Shown here one piece after another: positions 35,487-45,007 of a stretch of 64,000 nt of DNA. The translations under genes were made by a program, and so were the position numbers. The DNA lies in assembly GCA_029548365.1 (NCBI GenBank), contig JAKPNN010000019.1:31971-95970 (forward strand), in the 5' to 3' direction. The notes beneath the pieces were generated by a model. The model had not been told where the DNA came from and did not search any database. It saw only the letters and a list, made by a program, of their open reading frames with translations. The DNA is from Chloroflexota bacterium (GTDB lineage Bacteria; Chloroflexota; Anaerolineae; Anaerolineales; Anaerolineaceae). Each line of letters begins with the position of its first letter. Positions within the stretch are counted from its first letter, which is position 1.

Positions 35487-35515
35487 TTGACGCTCACCGG
35501 CGCGCATGGTAGGAT
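35487..35515 (+). promoter_or_regulatory. promoter of the rpsL-rpsG-fusA unit
   Basis: TTGACG (35487-35492) and TAGGAT (35510-35515), 17 bases apart, lie in the rpoB-rpsL gap. The start near 35522 gives a leader of about 140 bases before rpsL. Confidence 0.65.
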
Positions 35516-35582
35516 TATCGTTTGTTACCTTCGGGCTGGGCCAATAATTTCGACCAGCTTCCTGGAGGAAAAATTTGATAGC

Positions 35583-35616
35583 AGTGAGGCCATCTTGAAC
35601 GATGATGATGGCCTCC
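35583..35616 (+). promoter_or_regulatory. hairpin in the rpsL leader
   Basis: GAGGCCATC pairs with GATGGCCTC across a loop of about 12 bases, between the promoter and the rpsL ribosome site. Such leader stems often bind a product ribosomal protein (S12 or S7) for feedback. No known leader class was recognised, so this is a candidate only. Confidence 0.45.
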
Positions 35617-35661
35617 ATTATTGGAGATAGTAATTTTTTAGCTGTAGATTTGGAGGCAAAT

Positions 35662-36078
35662 GTGCCAACGATCAATCAATTGATACGAAAAGGCCGAAAA
35701 ACAAAGCAGAATAAGAGCAAGGCGCCTGCGCTGCAATATACGTATAATTCGCAAAAACAAAGACGTATTCGACAGCTAAAGGGTGCACCGCAAAAACGCG
35801 GGGTCTGCACGATTGTACGGACCATGCCCCCTAAGAAACCGAACTCTGCTCTGCGGAAGATCGCCCGTGTACGTCTGACAAATCACATGGAAGTCACTGC
35901 TTACATCCCTGGCGAAGGTCACCAATTGCAGGAGCACTCGGTGGTGCTTGTGCGCGGTGGCCGTGTCAAGGACTTATCCGGTGTACGCTACCATGTCGTC
36001 CGAGGTACGTTGGATTCGACTGGCGTTGAGGACCGCGCCCAGGGTCGCTCAAAATATGGTGCAAAAAAGCCCAAGTAG
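35662..36078 (+). CDS. rpsL: 30S ribosomal protein S12
   Basis: 138 residues. The start is the GTG giving [12 protein letters not shown], since TGGAGG lies 5 bases upstream; the longer ATG reading is not supported. [11 protein letters not shown] and [12 protein letters not shown] keep the Lys residues of the streptomycin region (E. coli Lys43 and Lys88), so sensitivity at this site is expected. A stretch of about 15 residues after KSKAPALQ is present, as in Gram-positive S12. Decoding-centre protein; first gene of the str unit. Confidence 0.97.
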   Translation: MPTINQLIRKGRKTKQNKSKAPALQYTYNSQKQRRIRQLKGAPQKRGVCTIVRTMPPKKPNSALRKIARVRLTNHMEVTAYIPGEGHQLQEHSVVLVRGGRVKDLSGVRYHVVRGTLDSTGVEDRAQGRSKYGAKKPK

Positions 36079-36101
36079 CCAGGATCGAACACGATTTAAC
36101 G

Positions 36102-36170
36102 TAGGGCGAAGCATTTAAATCGGTCTCTTCAGGGATTGTGAGATGTTTTGCCCTATTTTAATTATTTTTA
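36102..36170 (+). promoter_or_regulatory. hairpin with T-rich tail between rpsL and rpsG
   Basis: TAGGGC (start of arm) pairs with GCCCTA, and a weaker GAAGCA/TGTTTT extension adds to it, around a loop of about 30 bases; T-rich sequence follows. It resembles an attenuator or a protein-binding site placed between S12 and S7. Confidence 0.45.
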
Positions 36171-36184
36171 AGTAAGGAGTTAGT

Positions 36185-36655
36185 ATGGCGCGTAGATATA
36201 AACCAGAAAAGCGAGAGGTTTCACCGGATATTAAGTACGGTAGTACTGATGTTCAGGAGATGATCAACCGGATCATGCTCAAGGGTAAAAAGAGTACTGC
36301 TGCCAATTTGATGTACGATGCACTTGCGATCATTGAAACACGCACCGGCAAGGATCCCGTTGAGACCTTTGATGCTGCGCTGAAGAATGTTTCCCCCCTG
36401 ATGGAAGTACGTCCACGCCGTGTGGGTGGCGCTACTTACCAGGTGCCGTTGGAAGTTGATCCCATCCGGCGAAAAACCCTGGCCATGCGCTGGATCATCA
36501 CCGCTTCCCGTCTGAGACCGGGGAAATCCTTTGGCGAAAAGTTAGCCAATGAGTTGATGGATGCTTCAACCAATACCGGCGCTGCATTCCGCCGCCGTGA
36601 GGAGATGCACCGCATGGCTGAAGCTAACCGCGCATTCTCCCATTTCCGTGTTTAG
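36185..36655 (+). CDS. rpsG: 30S ribosomal protein S7
   Basis: 156 residues, the usual length. MARRYKPEKREVSPD at the N-terminus, PLMEVRPRRVGGATYQVP in the centre and RREEMHRMAEANRAFSHFR at the end are standard S7. It initiates assembly of the 30S head. TAAGGAG precedes the ATG. fusA follows after 38 bases. In E. coli S7 is the feedback regulator of this operon. Confidence 0.98.
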   Translation: MARRYKPEKREVSPDIKYGSTDVQEMINRIMLKGKKSTAANLMYDALAIIETRTGKDPVETFDAALKNVSPLMEVRPRRVGGATYQVPLEVDPIRRKTLAMRWIITASRLRPGKSFGEKLANELMDASTNTGAAFRRREEMHRMAEANRAFSHFRV

Positions 36656-36693
36656 GATTTGCCAGTAAAGCCGATCGGGTTAGGTTATCAGAA

Positions 36694-38769
36694 ATGACTG
36701 CGCAAGAATTTCCGCTTGAACGTTATCGCAATATTGGGATTATTGCGCATATCGACGCGGGTAAAACCACAACGACTGAGCGGATTCTTTTCTATACCGG
36801 GCGCACTTATCGCCTGGGCAATATTGATGAAGGAACTACGGTCACTGATTGGATGGCGCAGGAGCGTGAACGCGGTATCACAATCATGTCTGCGGCGGTG
36901 ACCACATTCTGGAAAGACCACAAGATCAATATTATCGACACTCCGGGCCATATTGACTTCACGGCTGAAGTCCAGCGCTCGTTACGCGTTCTGGATGGCG
37001 GTATCGTCGTCTTTGATGCGGTTCAGGGTGTTGAACCGCAGAGCGAGACCGTCTGGCGACAGGCCAATCGCTACGCTGTGCCCCGCATTTGTTTTGCCAA
37101 CAAGATGGATCGGGTCGGTGCGTCTTATTCTCACACCCTTGAATCGATAAAAGCGCAACTGGGTGCTAACCCCCTGGCCATGCAAGTGCCCATCGGGGTT
37201 GAGGAATCCTTTTGTGGTGTGGTCGACCTGTTGACGGAACGGGCTATTTACTTCGAAGGTGAACTGGGCAGTCAGCCGCGTGAGGGAGAAATTCCAGCAG
37301 AACTGCTGACTACTGTTGAAGAGCAACGTGCGGTATTGGTGGAGCAAATTGCTGAATTGGATGACGAGGTGATGATGAAATACCTCGAAGGCGAGATGCT
37401 CACCCTGACGGAATTGAAAATGGCGCTGCGTAAAGGTGTGCTGCAAAACAAGGTCACGCCGGTGTTTTGCGGCTCGTCGTTGCGCAATAAGGGTGTGCAA
37501 CCTCTGCTGGATGCCGTTGTCGATTACCTGCCCTCCCCCCTGGATGTTCCTGATGTGACCGGGATCCACGCAAAAACAGGCGATGTTATCACCTGTCCAC
37601 CCGATGATGCCGCCCCCATGACGGCCATGGTGTTTAAAATCGTCACGGATAGCTATGTCGGGCGATTGGCCTATGTTCGCGTTTATTCGGGCAAGATCAA
37701 AAAGGGTGACACTTATTTGAACGCAACCCAGGGCAAAAGGGAACGTGTGGCACGCTTGTTGCGCATGTATGCCGATCACCGTGAGGATATGGATGAACTG
37801 AGGGCAGGTGATATCGGCGCTATTTTGGGCTTAAAACAAAGCTTCACGGGTGATACGCTGTGCGATCCTTCAAAACAGGTTCTTCTTGAAGCGATTTCTT
37901 TTCCCCACCCGGTGATTTCTGTGGCGATTGAACCCAAGACGGCAGCGGATCAGGATCGGATGGGCATTGCGCTTCAGAAGTTAGCCGAAGAAGACCCCAC
38001 TTTCAGCATCCGTCAGGATAAGGAAACCGGGCAGATGATTATTTCTGGGATGGGAGAGCTCCATCTTGAAATTCTCGTTGATCGTATGCTGCGGGAGTTC
38101 AAGGTCCAGGCCAATGTAGGCAACCCGCGGGTGGCTTATAACGAGACCATTACGCGGTCGGTACCTGAAGTTGAATATCGGTTTGTCAAACAAACTGGCG
38201 GGCACGGTCAGTTTGCCCATGTTGTGCTGCGGCTCGATCCACTGGAAAGCGGGGCGGGCGTTGTGTTTGAGGATCGAGTTACTGGAGGTGCAATCCCCAG
38301 GGAATTCATCCCGGCGGTTGAAAAAGGCATTATCGAAGCCGCAGAAAGCGGCGTCCTTGCGGGTTACCCGATGACGGACTTAAAGGTCACTTTGCTCGAT
38401 GGCTCTTTTCACGAGGTTGATTCAAGCGAACTCGCTTTTCGCATGGCGGGAATTTTCGCTTTTCGGCAAGGTGTAAACCAGGGCAAGCCCATTTTGCTTG
38501 AACCGATCATGAAGGTTGAGGTTGTCGTGCCTGAAGCGCATACCGGTGATGTGTTGGCTCACATCAATTTAAGGCATGGCAATGTTCTTGGCATGGATCT
38601 CCGCCAGGGGAATGCTCAGGCGATTCATGCGGAGGTGCCACTGGCAGAAATGTTCGGATATGCCACCGAGTTACGCTCTGCAACCAGAGGGCGCGGCGTG
38701 TTCACCATGGAATTTGAACGCTATGCGCCGGTTTCAGAGGCGGTGATGAAAAAAGTTGTTGGATTATAA
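36694..38769 (+). CDS. fusA: translation elongation factor G
   Basis: A 691-residue translocation GTPase. G1 is AHIDAGKTT (about residues 18-26), the switch II DTPGHIDF and the G4 NKMD follow; domain IV near RFVKQTGGHGQFAHV and the C-terminal LRSATRGRGVFTMEFE are typical. All GTP-binding motifs are intact. tuf, which usually follows fusA, is absent; rpsJ is next after 38 bases. Confidence 0.98.
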   Translation: MTAQEFPLERYRNIGIIAHIDAGKTTTTERILFYTGRTYRLGNIDEGTTVTDWMAQERERGITIMSAAVTTFWKDHKINIIDTPGHIDFTAEVQRSLRVLDGGIVVFDAVQGVEPQSETVWRQANRYAVPRICFANKMDRVGASYSHTLESIKAQLGANPLAMQVPIGVEESFCGVVDLLTERAIYFEGELGSQPREGEIPAELLTTVEEQRAVLVEQIAELDDEVMMKYLEGEMLTLTELKMALRKGVLQNKVTPVFCGSSLRNKGVQPLLDAVVDYLPSPLDVPDVTGIHAKTGDVITCPPDDAAPMTAMVFKIVTDSYVGRLAYVRVYSGKIKKGDTYLNATQGKRERVARLLRMYADHREDMDELRAGDIGAILGLKQSFTGDTLCDPSKQVLLEAISFPHPVISVAIEPKTAADQDRMGIALQKLAEEDPTFSIRQDKETGQMIISGMGELHLEILVDRMLREFKVQANVGNPRVAYNETITRSVPEVEYRFVKQTGGHGQFAHVVLRLDPLESGAGVVFEDRVTGGAIPREFIPAVEKGIIEAAESGVLAGYPMTDLKVTLLDGSFHEVDSSELAFRMAGIFAFRQGVNQGKPILLEPIMKVEVVVPEAHTGDVLAHINLRHGNVLGMDLRQGNAQAIHAEVPLAEMFGYATELRSATRGRGVFTMEFERYAPVSEAVMKKVVGL

Positions 38770-38807
38770 CTATCTGAAATGATACTGATTTAGGAGTAGC
38801 AAGTAAT

Positions 38808-39116
38808 ATGGCTAAACAAAAGATTCGAATTCGCCTTAAGGCATATGATCATCGTGTAATCGATCAGTCTGCAAAACGAATCGTGGAGACCGCGGAGCGC
38901 AGTGGAGCGCAGGTCGTGGGGCCGGTACCTTTACCGACCAAGATCGAACGTTTCACCGTGACCCGCTCACCTTTTGTCGATAAAGATTCTCAGGAGCACT
39001 TTGAGATTCGCACGCATAATCGCTTGATTGATGTGCTGGATCCCGATTCAAAAACGATTGACATGTTGATGCGCCTGAATTTGCCGGCTGGCGTCGATAT
39101 TGAAATCAAAATTTAG
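38808..39116 (+). CDS. rpsJ: 30S ribosomal protein S10
   Basis: 102 residues. [43 protein letters not shown] and [11 protein letters not shown] are diagnostic for S10 (also NusE). It is separated from rplC by 316 bases that hold a promoter, so it belongs to the str transcription unit rather than the usual S10 operon. Confidence 0.98.
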   Translation: MAKQKIRIRLKAYDHRVIDQSAKRIVETAERSGAQVVGPVPLPTKIERFTVTRSPFVDKDSQEHFEIRTHNRLIDVLDPDSKTIDMLMRLNLPAGVDIEIKI

Positions 39117-39225
39117 CTTAGATTAAAGGGTTGCCTGCAAACGGGTTCGAGCAGCCGGCTGATCGTACGAAAAAATCCATCGGCAAAGACACCTCCTTTA
39201 GCAGGGAATCAATAACAAAAAGTGC

Positions 39226-39254
39226 TTGGCATATTTGCCAGGCTGTGGTAGAAT
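39226..39254 (+). promoter_or_regulatory. promoter of the rplC-led ribosomal operon
   Basis: TTGGCA (39226-39231) and TAGAAT (39249-39254), 17 bases apart. The predicted start near 39261 gives a 170-base structured leader before rplC. The 110 bases before the promoter show no gene or clear terminator. Confidence 0.68.
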
Positions 39255-39346
39255 AGTTGGGTTTTGGCTTAAAAGCCAGACTGTTGAGGTAGCATAAGAG
39301 CCTTTCTTGCCGTAGTCCAGACAAAAAATGGTTGGTCGCGGGAGAA

Positions 39347-39397
39347 ACGTTGACTGTGCTGCGTTCGGAGATGATGCAGCCTTGCCCAGGCTAACAG
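39347..39397 (+). promoter_or_regulatory. candidate ribosomal-protein leader structure before rplC
   Basis: GACTGT (near 39350) pairs with ACAGTC (near 39390), enclosing an inner GCTGC / GCAGC stem and a CCCAGG segment, a small multi-stem fold. In many bacteria the S10 operon leader binds L4 for feedback; this leader stands in the same place but matches no class I can name. Confidence 0.45.
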
Positions 39398-39432
39398 TCT
39401 CGTCAAATATCTTTTACAGGAGAATAAGGCAT

Positions 39433-40062
39433 ATGTTTAAAGGGCTAATTGGACGAAAAGTCGGAATGACCCAGATTTTCGACGACAACGGGATTGCACA
39501 ACCCGTAACTGTCATCGAGGCTGGGCCTTGTTATGTGACCCAGATCAAAACCAAGGATAATGACGGTTATTCCTCAGTCCAACTCGGTTTTGAAGAGGTT
39601 AAACCCAATCGGTTAACACGGGGACAGTTAGGGCACCTCGAGCGTAACACCTTACCCCCATTGCGGATATTACGAGAATTTAGAACAAAATCACCCAATG
39701 TTGCAGAAGGCGACAGGTTGAGTGTTGAGGTTTTTGAAACCGGCGAGCGAGTTGATGTCGTTGGGACCAGCAAGGGACGCGGATTTGCGGGTGTAGTCAG
39801 GCGCCACGGCTTTGGCGGTGGGCCGAAAACCCACGGTCAATCGGACCGTCAACGGGCACCCGGGTCAATGGGCGCTGGCACTACGCCAGGGCGTATCTTT
39901 AAAGGTAAGAAGAATCCTGGACGCATGGGCAATGAACGGGTGACCTCATCGAATGTGCGCGTGGTGCTGGTTGACCCTGAACGCAACCTGATCGCAGTTG
40001 ATGGTTCTGTGCCCGGCCCGAAGGGCGGAATGGTCGTGATCAAAGCTGCCCGGAAACATTAG
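39433..40062 (+). CDS. rplC: 50S ribosomal protein L3
   Basis: 209 residues from the ATG of [16 protein letters not shown], preceded by AGGAG; an upstream in-frame ATG at 39328 lies within the leader and is rejected. [31 protein letters not shown] is the L3 loop reaching the peptidyl-transferase centre; the Gln methylated in E. coli is present. First gene of the large operon. Confidence 0.98.
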   Translation: MFKGLIGRKVGMTQIFDDNGIAQPVTVIEAGPCYVTQIKTKDNDGYSSVQLGFEEVKPNRLTRGQLGHLERNTLPPLRILREFRTKSPNVAEGDRLSVEVFETGERVDVVGTSKGRGFAGVVRRHGFGGGPKTHGQSDRQRAPGSMGAGTTPGRIFKGKKNPGRMGNERVTSSNVRVVLVDPERNLIAVDGSVPGPKGGMVVIKAARKH

Positions 40063-40103
40063 ACGCCCGCCTGGGCGATAACCAGTTATGGAGTTGAGTA
40101 ATC

Positions 40104-40733
40104 ATGAAAGTTGATGTTGTCAACATGAAGGGAAAGAAAGTCGGCACAGCAGAGTTGCCGCCGTCGATTTTTGAAGCCCCAATTAAAGTTGATCTAATGC
40201 ATCAGGCATATGTCAGGCAAATGGCCAACAAGCGCCTGGGCACGCATGCGACTAAGGGTCGTAGCGAGGTCGCGGGTGGCGGCAGGAAGCCCTGGCGCCA
40301 GAAAGGTACCGGTCGTGCACGGCATGGTTCGGTTAATGCGGCACAATGGGTGGGCGGCGGTGGAATCTTCACGCCCAAACCGCGCTCCTATGAGAAGGCG
40401 ATGCCAAAGAAGATGCGCAGGGCAGCCCTGCGGTCTGCCTTATCCGTCAAAGCGTCCGAGGGAGAGATCATCCTGGTGGATGAGTTGAAGCTTGAGGAAA
40501 TAAAAACCAGGACCATGGCGGAAGCGTTGCGCACCATCGCCGGCGATGAGACGGTTTTGCTGCTGATCCCGTCAAACGGCCCGGAATATGTGGATGTTAA
40601 ACGCGCGGGCGCAAACCTGACAAATGTCAAACTGCTGATGGCCAATTATCTAAACATCCGTGACCTGCTGGGATCGAAACAGGTTGTGATCCCGATGGCA
40701 GCGCTGGATGTTATCACAGGTTATCTCGGATAG
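40104..40733 (+). CDS. rplD: 50S ribosomal protein L4
   Basis: 209 residues. [28 protein letters not shown] is the extended exit-tunnel loop of L4 with its Trp. In many bacteria L4 represses the S10 operon; the leader before rplC is a possible target here. It is 41 bases after rplC. Confidence 0.98.
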   Translation: MKVDVVNMKGKKVGTAELPPSIFEAPIKVDLMHQAYVRQMANKRLGTHATKGRSEVAGGGRKPWRQKGTGRARHGSVNAAQWVGGGGIFTPKPRSYEKAMPKKMRRAALRSALSVKASEGEIILVDELKLEEIKTRTMAEALRTIAGDETVLLLIPSNGPEYVDVKRAGANLTNVKLLMANYLNIRDLLGSKQVVIPMAALDVITGYLG

Positions 40734-40746
40734 GTAGGAATGTATC

Positions 40747-41052
40747 ATGAAGAAAACTGTATTTGAAATCATTCGTCGACCGATTGTCACTGAAAAATCG
40801 AACTATCTGTCTTCATATCACAACCAGTATGTGTTTGAGGTCGACAAACGTGCGACCAAAACCGCTATCCGGGAAGCGATTGAGACGATTTTCGATGTGA
40901 AAGTGGATCGTGTCAACACAATGATGGTACCCGCTAAACAATCACGTAATATGCGCAATCGTCAAATGCGGACCCGCTCCGGTGCTTATAAAAAAGCGAT
41001 TGTGACCCTGTCAGAAGGCGAGCGCATCCCGATTTTTGAAGGGGTTGAGTAA
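40747..41052 (+). CDS. rplW: 50S ribosomal protein L23
   Basis: 101 residues. [15 protein letters not shown] and [19 protein letters not shown] are the L23 core; it forms the docking site for trigger factor and SRP at the tunnel exit. Its stop overlaps the start of rplB (TAATG). Confidence 0.98.
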   Translation: MKKTVFEIIRRPIVTEKSNYLSSYHNQYVFEVDKRATKTAIREAIETIFDVKVDRVNTMMVPAKQSRNMRNRQMRTRSGAYKKAIVTLSEGERIPIFEGVE

Positions 41053-41897
41053 TGGCAGTAAAAATTTATAAACCGACATCACCTGGTACTCGACATAAGA
41101 CGGGCTACACCTTTGAAGAGATTACCAAAACCAAGCCGGAACGCTCGTTAATTGTTCCATTGAAAAAACGTTCGGGTCGCAACATGTACGGCCGCATCAC
41201 GGTCCGTCACCGCGGCGGTGGGCACAAGCGCTTCATCCGTTTGGTGGATTTTAAACGGGACAAGCTTGATATTCCAGCCAAGGTGGCAGCGATTGAATAT
41301 GATCCTAACCGCTCGGCGCGATTAGCCTTACTGCACTATGTTGATGGCGAAAAACGCTATATTATTGCGCCGGTTGGCTTGAAGGTGGGTGACAGGATTG
41401 TTTCCAGTGAAGTGACGGATATCCGCCCTGGAAACAGTATGCCCCTCTCGAGCATCCCCACGGGCACAACCATTCATAATATCGAATTGCAACCGGGCAA
41501 GGGCGGCCAGATGGTTCGCTCGGCGGGGACATCAGCGCAATTGCTGGCCAAGGAAGGCCGTTATGCACAGGTGCGCCTCCCCTCGGGTGAGGTCAGGCTG
41601 GTGTTGCAAAATTGCCGGGCGACGATTGGCCAGGTTGGCAATATCGAGCACGGGAATATCAAGCTGGGTAAGGCTGGACGAAGGCGCCTGATGGGCTGGC
41701 GTCCGGCTGTACGGGGTTCTGCCATGTCCCCGCGCGACCATCCTCATGGAGGTGGTGAAGGCCGTTCACCGATTGGTATGCCCGGGCCAAAGACCCCCTG
41801 GGGTCAACCCACCCTGGGTAAGAAAACTCGGAAAAATAAACGTACCAATAAATATATTGTTCGCCATCGCTCCAAAGCGAAGCGGCGTCGTAAGTAA
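41052..41897 (+). CDS. rplB: 50S ribosomal protein L2
   Basis: 281 residues. [21 protein letters not shown] near the N-terminus and [15 protein letters not shown] near the C-terminus, including the conserved His of the peptidyl-transferase region, mark L2. Length is normal. Coupled to rplW by a one-base overlap. Confidence 0.98.
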   Translation: MAVKIYKPTSPGTRHKTGYTFEEITKTKPERSLIVPLKKRSGRNMYGRITVRHRGGGHKRFIRLVDFKRDKLDIPAKVAAIEYDPNRSARLALLHYVDGEKRYIIAPVGLKVGDRIVSSEVTDIRPGNSMPLSSIPTGTTIHNIELQPGKGGQMVRSAGTSAQLLAKEGRYAQVRLPSGEVRLVLQNCRATIGQVGNIEHGNIKLGKAGRRRLMGWRPAVRGSAMSPRDHPHGGGEGRSPIGMPGPKTPWGQPTLGKKTRKNKRTNKYIVRHRSKAKRRRK

Positions 41898-41929
41898 CCG
41901 ATTATTGTAGCGAAGAAGAGGACGAAACT

Positions 41930-42223
41930 ATGTCGCGATCGCTGAAAAAAGGGCCCTTTGTAGACCCGAAATTATTGAAAAGAATTGAAGACATGAACGA
42001 AAAAAGCGAGAAAAAGGTCCTTCGGACCTGGAGTCGTGCCAGCACGATTTTCCCCCAAATGGTGGGGCATACCATCGCTGTTCATGACGGACGCCGCCAT
42101 GTGCCGATTTACATCACAGAAAATATGGTCGGTCATCGCCTGGGTGAATTTGCGCCTACGCGATTCTACCGGGGCCATGTTGTCGCCAGTAAATCTGATC
42201 GCCGCGGTGGTAAGAGAAAGTAA
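41930..42223 (+). CDS. rpsS: 30S ribosomal protein S19
   Basis: 97 residues; [37 protein letters not shown] and [11 protein letters not shown] are invariant S19 segments. 32 bases after rplB, 12 before rplV. Confidence 0.98.
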   Translation: MSRSLKKGPFVDPKLLKRIEDMNEKSEKKVLRTWSRASTIFPQMVGHTIAVHDGRRHVPIYITENMVGHRLGEFAPTRFYRGHVVASKSDRRGGKRK

Positions 42224-42235
42224 GGATAAGACGTT

Positions 42236-42577
42236 ATGCCTACAGATATTCGAGCGAAATTGAGCAATCTAAACACATCGGCTCAAAAGGCGCGGCTTGT
42301 GATTGATCTCATACGCGGACAACATGTGTTGGAAGCATTGGACATCTTAACCTTCACGCCAAAAAAGGCTGCAGTACCCGTTCAGAAATTGCTCTGGTCA
42401 GCAATCGCCAATGCAGAAGAAAATTTTGGCGTATCACGCAATGATCTTTATATTTATCAGATCTTTGCCGATGAAGCGCCGACGCGCAAATGGCGTCGAT
42501 TTGGCGCTCGCGGCCGGTTTAAACCGATACTGCGGCGGCGTTCGCATATCACGGTTGTTCTGAGAGAGGTTGAGTGA
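42236..42577 (+). CDS. rplV: 50S ribosomal protein L22
   Basis: 113 residues; the C-terminal beta hairpin (DEAPTRKWRRFGARGRFKPILRRRSHITVVLRE) lines the exit tunnel near the macrolide site and shows no deletion. 45 bases separate it from rpsC. Confidence 0.97.
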   Translation: MPTDIRAKLSNLNTSAQKARLVIDLIRGQHVLEALDILTFTPKKAAVPVQKLLWSAIANAEENFGVSRNDLYIYQIFADEAPTRKWRRFGARGRFKPILRRRSHITVVLREVE

Positions 42578-42622
42578 CAGCATGTTTGAAGATTGTGTCA
42601 GTAACAGGAACCAGGAGTAAAT

Positions 42623-43300
42623 ATGGGTCGTAAAATACATCCGATTGGATTTCGGCTGAAAATAAACAAGCCTTGGTTAGCCCGCTGGTTTGCAGATGGT
42701 AAGGAGTTCCAGGACCAACTGCATGAGGATCTTGCTATCCGGAAGACAATTCGAGAAACCAATGATCGCGCCAGTGTTTCTGCGATTGAAATCGAACGCT
42801 TTCCCGGAAAGATCAAGCTCTTTATTCACACCGCAAAACCGGGGATTCTGATCGGTCGCAGAGGTGAAAATGTTAATAAACTTCGCTCCAATTTGGAAGA
42901 ACTGACGGGCAAGAAGATTGACCTGGAAGTCAAAGAGATCAAATTTGCCAACCTGGATGCCCGCCTGGTAGCAGAAAATATTGCCGATCAGCTGGTAAAA
43001 CGGATCAGTTATCGCAGAGCCATGCAGCGGGCGATTCAGCAGGGTATGCAAGCTGGTGCTGAAGGTGTTAAGGTGATGGTATCAGGTCGTTTGGGAGGCG
43101 CAGAAATGTCTCGCAGCGTCTGGTTGCGTGAGGGGCGTGTGCCTTTGCAGACTTTGCGTGCTGATATCGATTATGCCCAGACGGAAGCATTGACAACCTT
43201 TGGTCAGTTGGGAATCAAAGTTTGGATTTATAAAGGTGAAATTATGCCCGAAGCGGAAGAAGAGACTGAAACCACTGAAGGCGTTTATATCAGCGAGTAA
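42623..43300 (+). CDS. rpsC: 30S ribosomal protein S3
   Basis: 225 residues; [18 protein letters not shown] start, KH domain with [14 protein letters not shown] (GxxG loop), and [12 protein letters not shown] in the C-terminal domain. It helps unwind mRNA at the entry channel. An acidic tail EEETETTEG ends the protein. Confidence 0.98.
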   Translation: MGRKIHPIGFRLKINKPWLARWFADGKEFQDQLHEDLAIRKTIRETNDRASVSAIEIERFPGKIKLFIHTAKPGILIGRRGENVNKLRSNLEELTGKKIDLEVKEIKFANLDARLVAENIADQLVKRISYRRAMQRAIQQGMQAGAEGVKVMVSGRLGGAEMSRSVWLREGRVPLQTLRADIDYAQTEALTTFGQLGIKVWIYKGEIMPEAEEETETTEGVYISE

Positions 43301-43344
43301 AATCGTTGCCGGTTATTTATCCGGCAAATAGCGAGGTAGTCATT

Positions 43345-43767
43345 ATGTTAATGCCAAAACGAGTTAAGTACCGCAAACAAATGCGCGGCCGAATGAAGGG
43401 CAAGGCTTATCGCGGCTCTGATGTGTCCTTCGGAGATTTTGGACTGCAAGCTTTGGAACCGGGTTATATCAGTGCTCGGCAGATTGAAGCGGCTCGTCGG
43501 GCGATCGTGCATGCGATGAAGCGGCGCGGCAAGGTTTGGATCCGGATCTTTCCTGACAAACCCTACACCAAGCGTGCTGCTGAGACCCGGATGGGCAAGG
43601 GGAAAGCCCCTGTTGACCATTGGGTGGCTGTGGTGAAACCCGGCCGGATCATGTTTGAAATTGGTGGCACGGATCCCAGCACAGCTCAGCGAGCCCTGAC
43701 CCGGGCGAAATATAAGTTAGCAGTGAGAACCAAAATCGTCTCACGTGATGTGGCAGGAGAGGCGTAA
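43345..43767 (+). CDS. rplP: 50S ribosomal protein L16
   Basis: About 140 residues from the ATG after GAGGTAG; a longer upstream reading has no ribosome site. [17 protein letters not shown] and [25 protein letters not shown] are L16 hallmarks, with the Arg loop near the A and P sites. rpmC follows after 2 bases. Confidence 0.98.
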   Translation: MLMPKRVKYRKQMRGRMKGKAYRGSDVSFGDFGLQALEPGYISARQIEAARRAIVHAMKRRGKVWIRIFPDKPYTKRAAETRMGKGKAPVDHWVAVVKPGRIMFEIGGTDPSTAQRALTRAKYKLAVRTKIVSRDVAGEA

Positions 43768-43769
43768 TT

Positions 43770-43985
43770 ATGAAAGCAGAAGAAATTCGAAAAATGGGGA
43801 TCCCTCAAATTGAGGAAGCGTTGATGGATGCCCGTCACGAATTACTGAATCTCAGGTTTCAAACGATCACCGGCCAGTTGACAGACACCAGTCGAATTCG
43901 GTTCGTTCGCCGGGGTATTGCCCGGATGGAAACCATCTTAAGAGAAAAACAGTTGGCTGAGATGGCCGAGGAGAGTGAAGCATGA
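43770..43985 (+). CDS. rpmC: 50S ribosomal protein L29
   Basis: 71 residues; KAEEIRKMGIPQIEEALMDARHELLNLRFQ is the L29 helical pair and RIRFVRRGIARMETILREK the second half. Overlaps rpsQ by 4 bases. Confidence 0.97.
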   Translation: MKAEEIRKMGIPQIEEALMDARHELLNLRFQTITGQLTDTSRIRFVRRGIARMETILREKQLAEMAEESEA

Positions 43986-44263
43986 ACAAGCGACGTCGAT
44001 TGACTGGGACTGTGGTCAGCGACAAGATGCAAAAGACCGCCGTTGTTGAGGTCGTGCGCGTCTATCGGCATCCCCTGTATCATAAAGTTGTTCGCACTGC
44101 AAAATCCTATAAGGCACATGACGAGTTGGGCGCCAGCCTTGGTGACCGTGTCAGAATTGTGGAAAGCAAACCCATTTCCCGCACCAAGCGCTGGGTTGTG
44201 GAGAAGATTTTGTGGATTGAGGAACGCTCTGAAGACGATTCCGTGGAAGAATTGGGAGTCTGA
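43982..44263 (+). CDS. rpsQ: 30S ribosomal protein S17
   Basis: 93 residues; RRRLTGTVVSDKMQKTAVVEV and GDRVRIVESKPISRTKRWVVEKI are typical. An acidic tail (SEDDSVEELGV) extends beyond the usual end. Confidence 0.97.
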   Translation: MNKRRRLTGTVVSDKMQKTAVVEVVRVYRHPLYHKVVRTAKSYKAHDELGASLGDRVRIVESKPISRTKRWVVEKILWIEERSEDDSVEELGV

Positions 44264-44266
44264 CCC

Positions 44267-44638
44267 ATGATTCAAAAGGAAACGCGATTAAAAGTTGCCG
44301 ATAACACTGGTGCGAAGGAGATTTTGGTGATTCATATCACCGGCGGTTCGCGCCAGCGCTACGGGTATGTCGGAGACATTGTTGTTGGAACGATTAAATC
44401 CGCTGCACCGCATTCAACGGTTAAAAAAAGTGAAATTGTCAAAGCTGTGATTGTTCGCGCATCGAAGGAATGGCGGCGGACCGATGGCTCCAGCATTCGT
44501 TTCGACGATAATGCTGTGGTTATCCTCGATGCTGACGGTGTTAACCCGCGCGGAACTCGTATCTTTGGCCCGGTATCACGTGAGCTTCGAGAAAAAGGAT
44601 TTATGAAAATTGTCTCACTGGCACCGGAAGTGCTTTAG
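44267..44638 (+). CDS. rplN: 50S ribosomal protein L14
   Basis: 123 residues; [31 protein letters not shown] and [29 protein letters not shown] identify L14 with its normal end. 22 bases precede rplX. Confidence 0.98.
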   Translation: MIQKETRLKVADNTGAKEILVIHITGGSRQRYGYVGDIVVGTIKSAAPHSTVKKSEIVKAVIVRASKEWRRTDGSSIRFDDNAVVILDADGVNPRGTRIFGPVSRELREKGFMKIVSLAPEVL

Positions 44639-44660
44639 CCATGTTGACAGGAGTGTAAGA

Positions 44661-44987
44661 ATGAAAGTGAAGATACGAAAAGGCGACCGCGTGATCGTAA
44701 TCAGCGGCAAAGATAAAGGTAAGACCGGTGAGGTGATTCGGGTGATTCCGGAACAAGGGCGTGTAGTTGTCCACGGTGTTAACCTGCGGATCAAGCATCA
44801 AGCGCAAACCCAATCACGGGGTAAGACCATCCCTGCTGCCAAAATTGAGTTTGAAGCACCGATTCATATTTCCAATGTGATGCTGGTTGATCCTAAGGAT
44901 GGTAAGGGTACCCGTGTTCGCATTCAGCGAAAAGATGGGAAAGTGATCCGTGTTTCAGCCCGCACCGGTACACCGATTGATAAATAA
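44661..44987 (+). CDS. rplX: 50S ribosomal protein L24
   Basis: 108 residues starting MKVKIRKGDRVIVISGKDKGKTGEV, the KOW motif of L24; AGGAG lies upstream of the ATG. Longer frames overlap rplN and are rejected. Assembly initiator of the 50S subunit. Confidence 0.97.
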   Translation: MKVKIRKGDRVIVISGKDKGKTGEVIRVIPEQGRVVVHGVNLRIKHQAQTQSRGKTIPAAKIEFEAPIHISNVMLVDPKDGKGTRVRIQRKDGKVIRVSARTGTPIDK

Positions 44988-45007
44988 GAAGGTCTTTGGA
45001 GTAAGTT

